In this document: positions 17,123 to 26,756 of the stretch, one piece after another
Layout: every line of letters starts with the position of its first letter
Numbering within the stretch: position 1 is the first letter of the stretch
DNA from: Kriegella aquimaris
GTDB lineage: Bacteria > Bacteroidota > Bacteroidia > Flavobacteriales > Flavobacteriaceae
Reading direction: 5' to 3'
Assembly: GCF_900103215.1 (NCBI RefSeq)
Contig: NZ_FNGV01000008.1
Location: 208,265 to 272,264 of the forward strand
DNA length: 64,000 bases
Notes under the pieces: generated by a model
Seen by the model: the letters and a program-made list of their open reading frames with translations, nothing else
Told to the model about the DNA's origin: nothing
Databases searched by the model: none
Position numbers and translations under genes: made by a program

Positions 17123-17551
17123 TATTATACAACAATTTTATTTGATATTATTTTCAATTCAGCGCTTCAGTTAATAGTGAAAAGTAACAATAAGTTTAAG
17201 TATACTATAATTTTTTTAGTAAATAGCACCTGCGCTAAACATAATATATCGTCCCAAGCGGTATAACATATTCGATTGACAAAAAATATGAAACGGCATT
17301 TCGGCATCTAAAAAGCAAATTCGAATGTACATCTTTTTTATAGGAACATTGGTAGTCCAAGAATTCAAATTCAGTAACTAGGGCAGTCTTAAGAGAATCC
17401 TCTTTTTTAAGATGTCGGAAATATAAAAAGCGAAAACAGTAGAAAAAAGAAGGCTAAATAGTGAATAAATAAAAAAAGTTATAATTTTTTTAAGGGTATA
17501 TCAATTTTTATGCATCATAACTAAAATTATAATAAACAAATCTTTGGTGTA
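17123..17551. other. Intergenic region between divergent sigma factor and FecR genes
   Basis: 429 bp of AT-rich sequence that must contain promoters for both the ECF sigma factor (leftward) and FecR (rightward). I found no convincing TAnnTTTG/TTG pair at standard spacing, which would fit promoters read by the ECF factor itself. No RNA gene or coding frame is supported. Confidence 0.35.
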
Positions 17552-18718
17552 TTGAAAACTTTAATACTGAAATTTCTTACTGATACCATCTCCATAGAAG
17601 AACTGAAAATTCTTCAAAAATGGCTTAGTAATCCTCAGAACAGGGATTATTTTGAAGAGATGATCAAGACCAATCAAAGGTTGGATTTTGCTTATCGAAA
17701 AATTGATGTGGAAACTGCTTACCAGCGCATCATAAAGGCAACTTCCGAAAAGGAGGGTGACGCTCCCAAAGGAGCGCATACATTTTTCAAATATGCGGCC
17801 GTAGCCATTTTGTTGATTACTACTTCTTTTGGTCTATACACCTTTGTGCAAAAGGATGATAAGATGAAATCTGTTTCGGTGCCACAAGTAGCTGCTCCTG
17901 AATCTGAGATTGTGTTAGAGTTAGAAGATGGTAGCTTTAAGGTTATTGATGAAACTGAGAATGTCGCTATTACCAATGCCAAAGGTGATAAAATCGTACA
18001 GCAAGAATACAATAAACTTAAATATGCCGCATCTTCCACCTCAGAAACCAGTCTTGTATATAATAAATTGATGGTGCCCTATGGCAGGCGTTTTGTTATC
18101 GAACTTTCAGATGGTACGGTCGTTCACCTAAATGCGGGAACAAAATTAAGATACCCCAAAGTTTTTGCCGAAGCTGGTAATAGGGATGTATATCTTGAAG
18201 GAGAGGCTTTTTTCGATGTCGAGGAAAATAAGGCAAAGCCATTTGTGGTACATACCGAACGAATGAACGTTCGTGTTTTTGGTACGAAATTCAATGTTTC
18301 CAGTTACGATAACGAGAAGAGTACTTCTACTGTGCTAGTCGAGGGGAGCGTGGGCGTCTATGGTGCAACTGAACAATATAATGATACTGATAGGATGGTT
18401 ATTTCCCCTAACCAACAGGCTAAAATGCAAAATGGCGAATTTACAATAGCGGAAGTTGATGTGGAGCGCTTTATCGCTTGGATGGATGGTAAATTATTCT
18501 TTGTTAATGACAGATTCGGAGATATTGTAAAGGTTTTGGAACGGAATTATAATGTAAAGATTATTAACAAGCACCAAGAGTTGAACGACATTCGCTATAC
18601 CGGAACTTTTCAGGAGAAAACTTTATCCGAAATACTGAATGTATTTAAAAGAAATACAAAATTTGACTTTGAAGCAGGCAACGATGATAGCATCGTAATA
18701 TTTCCTTCTTCGCTCTGA
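17552..18718 (+). CDS. FecR-type anti-sigma factor (transmembrane signal transducer)
   Basis: A 388-residue FecR family protein starting at TTG 17552. A short cytoplasmic part (about 1-80) would hold the sigma factor, one membrane segment lies at about residues 81-101 (KYAAVAILLITTSFGLYTF), and the periplasmic FecR domain (about 165-290) shows VPYGRRFVIELSDGTVVHLN and LEGEAFFDVEENKAKPFVVHT. A STN-like C-terminal domain ends it (DRFGDIVKVLERNYNVKI). It receives a signal from the N-terminal STN domain of the downstream SusC-type receptor and controls the ECF sigma factor. SusC starts 126 bp downstream. Confidence 0.93.
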   Translation: MKTLILKFLTDTISIEELKILQKWLSNPQNRDYFEEMIKTNQRLDFAYRKIDVETAYQRIIKATSEKEGDAPKGAHTFFKYAAVAILLITTSFGLYTFVQKDDKMKSVSVPQVAAPESEIVLELEDGSFKVIDETENVAITNAKGDKIVQQEYNKLKYAASSTSETSLVYNKLMVPYGRRFVIELSDGTVVHLNAGTKLRYPKVFAEAGNRDVYLEGEAFFDVEENKAKPFVVHTERMNVRVFGTKFNVSSYDNEKSTSTVLVEGSVGVYGATEQYNDTDRMVISPNQQAKMQNGEFTIAEVDVERFIAWMDGKLFFVNDRFGDIVKVLERNYNVKIINKHQELNDIRYTGTFQEKTLSEILNVFKRNTKFDFEAGNDDSIVIFPSSL

Positions 18719-18844
18719 AGCGAGATTAACAATTGAAAATATAAAATTATATGAAGCCAATGAATTAAATAAAATTGACAGCACACAATTCGATTTACGA
18801 CATGACAGAACAACAGTCGCTAACCAACAAAATCATTCCCAATT

Positions 18845-21800
18845 ATGAAAATGACCAACATCAAGAAGATGTTTGAAAAAACGACTTCGCAACTTAATCT
18901 GAAAATGAAGATGACCGTCTTCTTTTTAATTATTTCATTTTTTCAAATGAATGCCAACGAAGGCTATGCCCAAATCACAAAAATTAGCTTGAACTTGGAA
19001 GAGGTAACACTAATAGAGGCCTTTAAAGAGATAGAAGGCAAAACTGATTTTCGGTTCTTTTATAAGAACCAAGATTTAGAGTTAAATCGAAAGGTAACGC
19101 TGAAAATGAAGAAAAAGCCTATCGATATAATATTGGACAAACTTTTTCAAGATGGAGAGGTAACCTTCGAGGTGTACGATAAATATATTGTTCTTAAAAA
19201 GGTCGTTTCCACTGTAGGATCAAATGACATAAAGCCAATAATGGAATCGAAGCCCATACAATCTTCGGTAAGTGGTGTGATTGTCGATGAAGATGGGGTT
19301 GTCTTAGCGGGTGCCAGTATCGTAGAGAAAGGTACGGTCAATGGTACCCAATCCGATTTTGATGGCAACTTCACCTTAGAGGTAGGTAATGATGCTGTTT
19401 TGTTGATTTCATTTATCGGTTTTATATCTAAAGAGGTGCCCGTAGCAGGTCAGCAGAATATTAATGTAACCCTTACTGAGAATACCGATGCTCTTGACGA
19501 AGTAGTAGTGGTGGGTTATGGTACTAAACGAAAGAAAGATATCATTTCGGCAGTTTCAGTAGTTGATATTGAAGAAGTAAAGGATGTACCGGCTGCAGAT
19601 GTATCAAGGATGTTATTGGGTCAGGCACCTGGTGTTAACGTTGCGTCAAGCTCAGGCCGCCCCGGCCAGAATCTTGATATTTCCATTAGAGGTTTGGGGT
19701 CATTGGGAGCAGGAAATGATCCGCTATGGGTAGTTGATGGATTTCCTCTTGAATCTTCCGATGGTTTGAATCCAAACGATATAGAATCTATTTCCATATT
19801 AAAAGATGCGGCTTCGACCGCAATATATGGGGCTAGAGGCTCAAATGGGGTAATTCTCGTTACTACAAGAAAAGGGAAAGTAGGTAAGACCAGTGTTACA
19901 TTAGATGTGACCACGGGTTTTCAGGATGTTCCAAATTCACGTAGACTTGATATGATGAATGCCGTAGAATTTGGGGAATTTCAAAAATCGAGTTGGATCG
20001 ATAGATATATCGCTGCCAATGGATCGGAACCTGCTGAAAGTGAAATTCCTGCAGGCATTCGCAATCCGGAGAATAACACGATTTCTACAGATTGGATGGA
20101 TGAGATATTAGCTAATGCGCCCTTATTCAAGAAATATGACCTCTCGATCGCTTCTGGTAATGAAAAGACAACATCGTTAATTACCTTGGGCTACATGAAT
20201 CAAGATGGGGTCGTTATCAAAACAAATTTTGAACGCTTCAATGTTAGGGCCAAAGTAGACAATAAGATTACTGATAATATCACCGTGGGGGTTAATTTAT
20301 CTGGATCCAAAACGAATGAACGAATTATCGGTGCAGGATCTAGACATACGCCTGTCGGACTTGCATTATGGGTAGACCCTAGAGAACCGGTTTATGAGGA
20401 AGATGGAAGTTTTAATGCCTATTTGGGTGATAAGGATACTCCGGGTGACTTAATTTTTAATAGCGCCAACCCCGTACAAATACTGCATGAACAAAAAACC
20501 ACCATGAACACAAGCAGGTTACTGGCCAACGGTTACGCACAGTTCAAGTTTTTGAAAGGCTTTACGTTCAAATCAACGCTTAATGCTAGTATAGTCAATT
20601 CTAGATATAATCAGTTTACGCCATCAACTTTGTCAGGTTTTACATGGAACCAGCCGGCGCCGAATGATGCAGATCTGTCCGAGGAATATATGGAAACCTT
20701 TAATTGGTCTGCAGATCAATTGCTTTCCTACGCAAAGGTGTTAAACGATGTTCATAGTATTACCGCCTTATTGGGGTATACTTCACAGGAGTCTACAGTT
20801 AGGTCGATTGATGGAGATGGAACGAAATTTCCTGATGATGATATTCGATTTTTGCAACAAGCAGAATCTTTGTCGGCCGAATCTGAAGAATCGAGTTGGA
20901 GTCTTTTAGCCTATTTTGCGCAGCTCAACTATGATTATAAAAACAAATATTTAGTTTCTGCCACATATCGTAGGGAAGGAAGTTCCAGATTTGGCTCGAA
21001 TAATAGGTGGGGTAATTTTCCTGCCGTTTCAGCAGGTTGGCGAGTCTCTGAAGAAGGTTTTTTGCAAGATGTTTCATGGCTGAATGATTTAAAGCTACGA
21101 GCTAGTTTTGGTGCCACGGGGAACAACGACATTGGTAATTACCCAAGTTTATCTACGCTTGGAACAACGAATTATATTACTGGCGGAAGTTTTCAAGCGG
21201 GTAAGATACTAAACTCACTTTCCAACCCGAACCTAGGTTGGGAGAAATCCGAACAATTTGATTATGGCATCGATTTAACGATGTTCAACAATCGCCTTAG
21301 CTTTGTAGCGGAATACTATAAAAAAACTACGACAGACATGCTGTTGCCTGTGAATATACCCGTTATAACCGGGTTTGAGACCACCTTTACGAACATTGGT
21401 AAAGTAGAAAATACAGGTTTTGAATTAGGGTTGAATTTTAAAACTAATATTACCGAAGACTTAAAGTTCCGTAGTAATTTCAATATTTCGTTCAATAAAA
21501 ACAAAGTACTCGAAATTGATGGTGATAATGACGAAATTAGAACTGGTGGTATCTATGGTGCACATCATGTTTCTCAGGTAGGCAGGCCAATTGCTATGAT
21601 ACATGGATATAGAAACATAGGAGTGTTCCAATCACAGGCGGAAATTGACGCTTCACCTATTCAAGATGGTGCCGTACCAGGTTCGTTCAAGTATTGGGAT
21701 GCTAATGGAGATGGTGAGATTACCTATGACTTTCAAGATTATGTTGAAATAGGTAATCCACATCCAGAATTTGTTTATGCGTTCAATATGGGCCTAGATT

Positions 21801-22249
21801 ATAAAGCTTTTGATTTTAATGTAGTTTTCACCGGAGCGCAAAACTATGAAGTTTTTACAGAAATAGAACATACCACTATGAATGTGGACGGGGTTTTCAA
21901 TGTAGAGACGAAAGCAGCAGATAGATTTAGGTATACTACCATGTCTGGTGATGCGGGTCCTACTTCCAATTTTTGGAAATGGGAACGCGAAGGAAACAGT
22001 TATTATATTTCTGATGCAAGCCATGTATGGTTGAGAAGCCTATCCATAGGGTATACAATTCCTATAAATGCAAGCTCCTTTCTTGATGGAGCCAGGATTT
22101 ATGTTAATGGAGACAACCTTTACCTCTTTTCGGGTTATGAATATGGTAATCCTCAACCGAACGATCGTAGTGGGTTAAGACCTGGAGTAGATGAAACACC
22201 TTATCCTCTGGCACGTACAATTTCTCTTGGGGCAACATTGAAATTTTAA
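18845..22249 (+). CDS. SusC/RagA-family TonB-dependent outer membrane receptor with STN signalling domain
   Basis: An 1134-residue receptor. After a signal sequence (about 20-42), residues about 45-118 form a secretin/TonB N-terminal (STN) domain that contacts the FecR anti-sigma factor. A CarboxypepD-reg-like domain lies at about 140-211 (SGVIVDEDGVVLAGASIV), the SusC signature DALDEVVVVGYGTKRK at 215-230, then the plug (WVVDGFPLESSDGLNPNDIESISILKDAASTAIYG) and the barrel, ending in a typical aromatic terminus (LGATLKF). It imports a large ligand, probably an oligosaccharide, with the SusD protein as lid. The STN domain means its operon is induced by substrate through FecR and the sigma factor. 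Confidence 0.96.
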   Translation: MKMTNIKKMFEKTTSQLNLKMKMTVFFLIISFFQMNANEGYAQITKISLNLEEVTLIEAFKEIEGKTDFRFFYKNQDLELNRKVTLKMKKKPIDIILDKLFQDGEVTFEVYDKYIVLKKVVSTVGSNDIKPIMESKPIQSSVSGVIVDEDGVVLAGASIVEKGTVNGTQSDFDGNFTLEVGNDAVLLISFIGFISKEVPVAGQQNINVTLTENTDALDEVVVVGYGTKRKKDIISAVSVVDIEEVKDVPAADVSRMLLGQAPGVNVASSSGRPGQNLDISIRGLGSLGAGNDPLWVVDGFPLESSDGLNPNDIESISILKDAASTAIYGARGSNGVILVTTRKGKVGKTSVTLDVTTGFQDVPNSRRLDMMNAVEFGEFQKSSWIDRYIAANGSEPAESEIPAGIRNPENNTISTDWMDEILANAPLFKKYDLSIASGNEKTTSLITLGYMNQDGVVIKTNFERFNVRAKVDNKITDNITVGVNLSGSKTNERIIGAGSRHTPVGLALWVDPREPVYEEDGSFNAYLGDKDTPGDLIFNSANPVQILHEQKTTMNTSRLLANGYAQFKFLKGFTFKSTLNASIVNSRYNQFTPSTLSGFTWNQPAPNDADLSEEYMETFNWSADQLLSYAKVLNDVHSITALLGYTSQESTVRSIDGDGTKFPDDDIRFLQQAESLSAESEESSWSLLAYFAQLNYDYKNKYLVSATYRREGSSRFGSNNRWGNFPAVSAGWRVSEEGFLQDVSWLNDLKLRASFGATGNNDIGNYPSLSTLGTTNYITGGSFQAGKILNSLSNPNLGWEKSEQFDYGIDLTMFNNRLSFVAEYYKKTTTDMLLPVNIPVITGFETTFTNIGKVENTGFELGLNFKTNITEDLKFRSNFNISFNKNKVLEIDGDNDEIRTGGIYGAHHVSQVGRPIAMIHGYRNIGVFQSQAEIDASPIQDGAVPGSFKYWDANGDGEITYDFQDYVEIGNPHPEFVYAFNMGLDYKAFDFNVVFTGAQNYEVFTEIEHTTMNVDGVFNVETKAADRFRYTTMSGDAGPTSNFWKWEREGNSYYISDASHVWLRSLSIGYTIPINASSFLDGARIYVNGDNLYLFSGYEYGNPQPNDRSGLRPGVDETPYPLARTISLGATLKF

Positions 22250-22267
22250 TATTTAAAAAACTAAGGA

Positions 22268-23782
22268 ATGAAAAATTTAATCAAGATATTTATAAGTTTA
22301 TCGATTGTTTTTTCCATGTTTTCGTGTAGCGATGATTTTTTGGACAAACCAAATCCTAATCAATTAGGGGAAGGAAGCTTTTATGCTTCTGAAGTGCAAG
22401 TACATCAAGCAGTTATGGGTGTTTATGGGCAAATGCAGGGCATCACAGGTAACCAGTGGCTTTACAGCGAAATGCTCACCGACAATACCACCGTTCATTT
22501 TGATGAAGGGAATAGGGGAAATGCACCCAATATTGAGTCTTTTGAATACTGGCAATATAATTCCGGTACAGGCCGAATGTATGATCTTTATAGGGATATC
22601 TACAATGCCATGGGCAATATTAACCTAACCTTGTCCAAACTAGGGGAAGCTGACATAGATTCCGGTGAAAAGGCCCGTTTTGAGGGAGAATTGCGATTTT
22701 TTAGAGCGTATTATTACTTTCTTTTAACGCAGTATTTTGGTGATGTGGTTATGATCACCGAACCATTAACCGATCCTTCAGCAGCATTTGAGTTAGAGCG
22801 TTCTCCAATTTCAGCGGTGTATACTCAAATTGAAAGTGATCTCGATATTGCAATAGCTGCTCTGCCTCATCCCGGTAATGTTAGTGCATCGGATGTAGGA
22901 CGATTGACCAAGGGAGCTGCACTCACCCTTTCGGGTAAATTATGGTTGACAAGAAAAGATTTTGGAAAAGCCAAGACGGCCCTTGATCAAGTAGCAGCTA
23001 TGGGGTACAGCTTATTGGGTAACTATGCCGATGTTTTTGACCCCACTAATAAAAACCATAATGAATCTATTTTTGAAGTGCAATTTCAAGGCGGAAATGA
23101 CCTAGGTGAACATAATGGATTCATTTATAATTTTTATCCAAAGTTCACAAATGGAGAGGTAACTGGTTTTGATGGAATAAGTGGAGGCGGATGGAATATT
23201 CCTACTTTGGATATCATTGGCGATTATGAAGATGGTGATGTGCGCAAGGCCATATCGATAAGTGAAGGGTACACCGATAAAAATACGGGCGAGTTTGTTG
23301 CGATTCCTTTTATTGAAAAGTACCATTACGAACATGCTATTCAAGGTCGTCCTGATAATAATTGGCCAATATACCGATATGCAGATGTATTATTGATGCT
23401 TGCCGAGACCATCAATGAGCAGTCGGGGCCGAACGCAGAAGCTTATGGCTATATTAACCAAGTTCGGGATAGGGCAGATCTACTTCCTTTGTCGGGACTT
23501 TCCCAAGATGAGTTCAGAACGGCATTGCTTCATGAAAGAAGAATTGAATTGGCCTTTGAAAATCATCGTTGGTTTGACTTGAGAAGAACCTTGAGTGCTA
23601 CGGAACTTGTTGCGTTATTGAATTCTCACGGTGCCTCGGAAAAAGCCAACCAAACGACTCCAAGGGGGTCAGTAGGATTTTCGGCGGGAGACTATATATT
23701 TGATACACATGAAATATTATTTCCCATACCAAATAGGGAGCGGGTTGTAAATCCGGATTTAACGCAAAATGACGGCTATTAG
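22268..23782 (+). CDS. SusD/RagB-family outer membrane nutrient-binding lipoprotein
   Basis: A 504-residue SusD homologue 18 bp after SusC, same operon. It has a lipoprotein signal (SMFSC, lipidated Cys20) followed by DDFLDKPNPNQL, the usual SusD beginning. TPR-like helical regions follow (ARFEGELRFFRAYYYFLL), with the family C-terminus containing ELAFENHRWFDLRR and a final FPIPNRERVVNPDLTQNDGY. It binds the ligand on the cell surface and caps the SusC barrel. The ligand cannot be deduced, and no glycoside hydrolase lies in the operon, which is unusual for a polysaccharide utilisation locus. Confidence 0.96.
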   Translation: MKNLIKIFISLSIVFSMFSCSDDFLDKPNPNQLGEGSFYASEVQVHQAVMGVYGQMQGITGNQWLYSEMLTDNTTVHFDEGNRGNAPNIESFEYWQYNSGTGRMYDLYRDIYNAMGNINLTLSKLGEADIDSGEKARFEGELRFFRAYYYFLLTQYFGDVVMITEPLTDPSAAFELERSPISAVYTQIESDLDIAIAALPHPGNVSASDVGRLTKGAALTLSGKLWLTRKDFGKAKTALDQVAAMGYSLLGNYADVFDPTNKNHNESIFEVQFQGGNDLGEHNGFIYNFYPKFTNGEVTGFDGISGGGWNIPTLDIIGDYEDGDVRKAISISEGYTDKNTGEFVAIPFIEKYHYEHAIQGRPDNNWPIYRYADVLLMLAETINEQSGPNAEAYGYINQVRDRADLLPLSGLSQDEFRTALLHERRIELAFENHRWFDLRRTLSATELVALLNSHGASEKANQTTPRGSVGFSAGDYIFDTHEILFPIPNRERVVNPDLTQNDGY

Positions 23783-23916
23783 CCTTTGATTATACTTATA
23801 AATTAGTATTTTACTGAGCATGATTGTTTCTAAACCTTTTAATGGTATATGTCATATCAAATTACCGGGTTTCGGGCAAGAAAGATTGATGATGATAGAA
23901 AAATATTAGTAAACAT

Positions 23917-26754
23917 ATGGAAGAATTTAATTGGATATTACAACTTTTGGGTCGTTTTCATCCCCTATTGGTGCATTTTCCCATAGGCTTGTTGGTGGTT
24001 GCTTTGTTCTTTGAGCTGCTTACCATTGGAGGAAAGCGACCTGCATTGCGAGAAGGCATTCATTGGATGGTCTACGTGGGCGCTGCATTTGGCGTGCTCG
24101 CTGCATTGCTGGGTTGGCTACTTCGTACGTATGACGATTATAGCGGTGACTTAGTGACCAACCACCAAAATGTAGGCATTGCCACTGCTGTATTCAGTGT
24201 GATCACGGCGCTGTTATTGCGAAATACCCTCAATGGAAAATTGAGTGATTACCGTGTATATCGCTCTGGCCTTATGGTTACTGTGATATTGCTGGCGGTT
24301 GCGGGTCATTTAGGGGCAAACCTTACGCATGGAGAAGACTATTTGACCAGTGTGTTGCCCGGCAATAAAGATGCTTACGACAATAGTAAATCTGTGGCCT
24401 TGCTCGCTGAATTGAAACAATCTGATTCGTTATCAGAAATTCAGCAAGACAAACTGAACTTGGAGGTGAGGGCGATTTTTGCACATAATTGCTATCAATG
24501 CCATAGCGAAAACAAGCAAAAAGGAGAATTGGTGTTGGAACATAAAGAGGGCGTCTTCAAAGGTGGTGAATCCGGTCCGGCTATCGTCGCCGGAAAGCCT
24601 TCGGAGAGCGAGCTGTATCGAAGGGTTACGCTTTCCCCAAATGATGATGAGGTAATGCCAAAGAAAGGAAAGGTGCTTAAGGACAATGAAATAGCATTGA
24701 TTAAATTATGGATCCAAAACGGAGCTCATTGGTCCGATCAAGCACTTAAAGTGTTTCCTGAAGCGGCCCTGGCCCTTGAAAGTCCCGAATTACCAAAAGT
24801 TGAGGGTCAAAGCCATCCCGTTGATAAATTGATTGGTTCTTATTTTGAAAAAAATAGTATCGATTGGTCTGAAAGCGTTGATGATAGAACTTTTATTAGA
24901 AGGGTCTATATGGATGTAATCGGTCTGCTTCCTGAACCAGAGGCCATTGCCGAGTTTGCTAACGATTCAATTCCAGACAAAAGAGGCGCACTCATAGATA
25001 CGCTTTTAGGTGACACCCATAACTACACGCAGAATTGGTTGAGTTTTTGGAACGACCTTTTGCGTAATGATTATAGTGGCACCGGATTCATAACTGGCGG
25101 AAGAAAACAGATTACCGATTGGTTGTATTCATCGCTGCAGGAAAACAAATCCTACGATCAAATGGTCAAAGAATTGGTCAATCCCACCGATGCTTCAGAA
25201 GGTTTTATAAAAGGAATCCAGTGGCGGGGTGTGGTCAATGCAAGTCAACGTACCGAGATGCAGGCCGCGCAGAATATTGGCCAATCGCTGCTAGGGGTCA
25301 ACGTAAAATGTGCCTCTTGCCACAATAGTTTTGTGAGTAATCTTACGTTGGCGGAAACGTATGGTTTTGCTTCCATTTTTGCAGATTCGGTATTGGAACT
25401 GAACCGTTGTGACAAACCATTGGGCAAAATGGCCAAGGTGAACTTTCTGTATCCTGAATTGGGAGATGTAGAGGCCGAGAGCGTTAAAGAGCGGTTGTCA
25501 AAGCTTTCCGAAGTAATAATCAAACCCGAAAATGGCAGATTGTATCGCACCATTACCAACCGTTTCTGGAAACGATTGATGGGCCGTGGTATTGTAGAAC
25601 CGGCCGATGAAATGGACAATGAGCCATGGGACTCTGATTTGTTGGATTGGTTAGCGTCTGATTTTATAGCTTCGGGGTATGATTTGAAGCATTTGATAAA
25701 GCAGATCATTACCTCGAAGGCCTATCAGCTGCCCACTGCGCACTATGAAAAACTTGAAGATATCAAGTCTAATTATGTTTTTAAAGGTCCTGTTCTAAGA
25801 CGAATGAGCGCCGAGCAATTCTCCGATGCAGTAAGTCAGGTAATCAAACCGATGTATGCGGCCGTTGCTTTCAATCCTAAAGGTGGAGAATTACCATCCT
25901 CAAGAATATGGCATCGCGAAATAAAGTTTGATCGTGATGTATTGCCAGAACCTGGGAAAAGATATTTTAGAAAAACGATTACACTTCCAAATAAATCGAT
26001 AACAAGTGCCAAAGTGTTGGTCTCAGTCGATCATTCACATACACTTTACATCAATGATAAAAAGGCATCGGAAGGTTCTGATTGGACAAAAGTATACAGG
26101 TCCGATGTTACACCTCTCTTGTTGAAGGGAGAGAACACGATAGCGATAGAGGGAATCAATGAAGGAACCATTGCTAATCCTGCCGGGATATTATTTTCTA
26201 TGAAAATAATATATTCTGATGGCAGCGAAATGATTTTGAACTCCGATAAAAGCTGGAAAAGCACTGCTGAAGAACCCGATCAGGGATGGACAAGTGTGGC
26301 GTTCGATGACAGCAATTGGGTAGAAGTGCGTAATTATGGAACTTCAAATTGGGGGAAACTTATCGATTTTTCTTTTGAAGAACATAATGGGGAGTTTGCC
26401 CGGGCCAGTCTTGTTCAGCAACACCCGTTCATGAAAGCTTTGGGTCGTCCGAGTAGGGAAAACGTAGCAACCTCAAGGGATGATCAGGCAACACTTTTAC
26501 AGGCATTGGAACTGACCAATGGCGAATTTTTTAATAATGTCTTGGAAGAAGGAGCAGGGCAGTGGTTGAAAAGATATGACGACAATAGTGAAAAGATTGT
26601 TGATGAACTCTATCAAAAATCGTTGGGTCGAAAACCTACCGATGATGAGAAAGAAATAATGCTGGCCGTTTTAGGCAATCAACCAAAACAGGAAGCATTA
26701 CAAGATATATTTTGGTCCACATTGATTTTACCAGAATTCCAATTTATAAACTAG
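23917..26754 (+). CDS. Membrane-anchored cytochrome c with DUF2231, DUF1549 and DUF1553 domains (Planctomycete-type)
   Basis: A 945-residue protein. Residues 1-140 carry about four membrane helices with the DUF2231 signature RFHPLLVHFPIGLLV. A Planctomycete-type cytochrome c domain (PSCyt1) follows with haem motif CYQCH at 192-196 and VMPKKGK. DUF1549 (about 305-480) contains a second CxxCH (CASCH, 465-469), then DUF1553 begins (RFWKRLMGRGIVEPADEMD). A galactose-binding-like domain at about 660-815 (RYFRKTITLPNK, GWTSVAFDDSNWVEV) is inserted into the DUF1553 part. Family proteins are exported and proposed to act on polymers, with no proven reaction. It is paired with the DUF1501 gene that starts 2 bp after its stop. 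Confidence 0.88.
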   Translation: MEEFNWILQLLGRFHPLLVHFPIGLLVVALFFELLTIGGKRPALREGIHWMVYVGAAFGVLAALLGWLLRTYDDYSGDLVTNHQNVGIATAVFSVITALLLRNTLNGKLSDYRVYRSGLMVTVILLAVAGHLGANLTHGEDYLTSVLPGNKDAYDNSKSVALLAELKQSDSLSEIQQDKLNLEVRAIFAHNCYQCHSENKQKGELVLEHKEGVFKGGESGPAIVAGKPSESELYRRVTLSPNDDEVMPKKGKVLKDNEIALIKLWIQNGAHWSDQALKVFPEAALALESPELPKVEGQSHPVDKLIGSYFEKNSIDWSESVDDRTFIRRVYMDVIGLLPEPEAIAEFANDSIPDKRGALIDTLLGDTHNYTQNWLSFWNDLLRNDYSGTGFITGGRKQITDWLYSSLQENKSYDQMVKELVNPTDASEGFIKGIQWRGVVNASQRTEMQAAQNIGQSLLGVNVKCASCHNSFVSNLTLAETYGFASIFADSVLELNRCDKPLGKMAKVNFLYPELGDVEAESVKERLSKLSEVIIKPENGRLYRTITNRFWKRLMGRGIVEPADEMDNEPWDSDLLDWLASDFIASGYDLKHLIKQIITSKAYQLPTAHYEKLEDIKSNYVFKGPVLRRMSAEQFSDAVSQVIKPMYAAVAFNPKGGELPSSRIWHREIKFDRDVLPEPGKRYFRKTITLPNKSITSAKVLVSVDHSHTLYINDKKASEGSDWTKVYRSDVTPLLLKGENTIAIEGINEGTIANPAGILFSMKIIYSDGSEMILNSDKSWKSTAEEPDQGWTSVAFDDSNWVEVRNYGTSNWGKLIDFSFEEHNGEFARASLVQQHPFMKALGRPSRENVATSRDDQATLLQALELTNGEFFNNVLEEGAGQWLKRYDDNSEKIVDELYQKSLGRKPTDDEKEIMLAVLGNQPKQEALQDIFWSTLILPEFQFIN

Positions 26755-26756
26755 AG

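Noticed and set aside
26712..26756. Upstream extension of the first DUF1501 gene
   Set aside because: It overlaps the end of the previous gene and would put 15 residues before the twin-arginine signal; ATG 26757 fits better.
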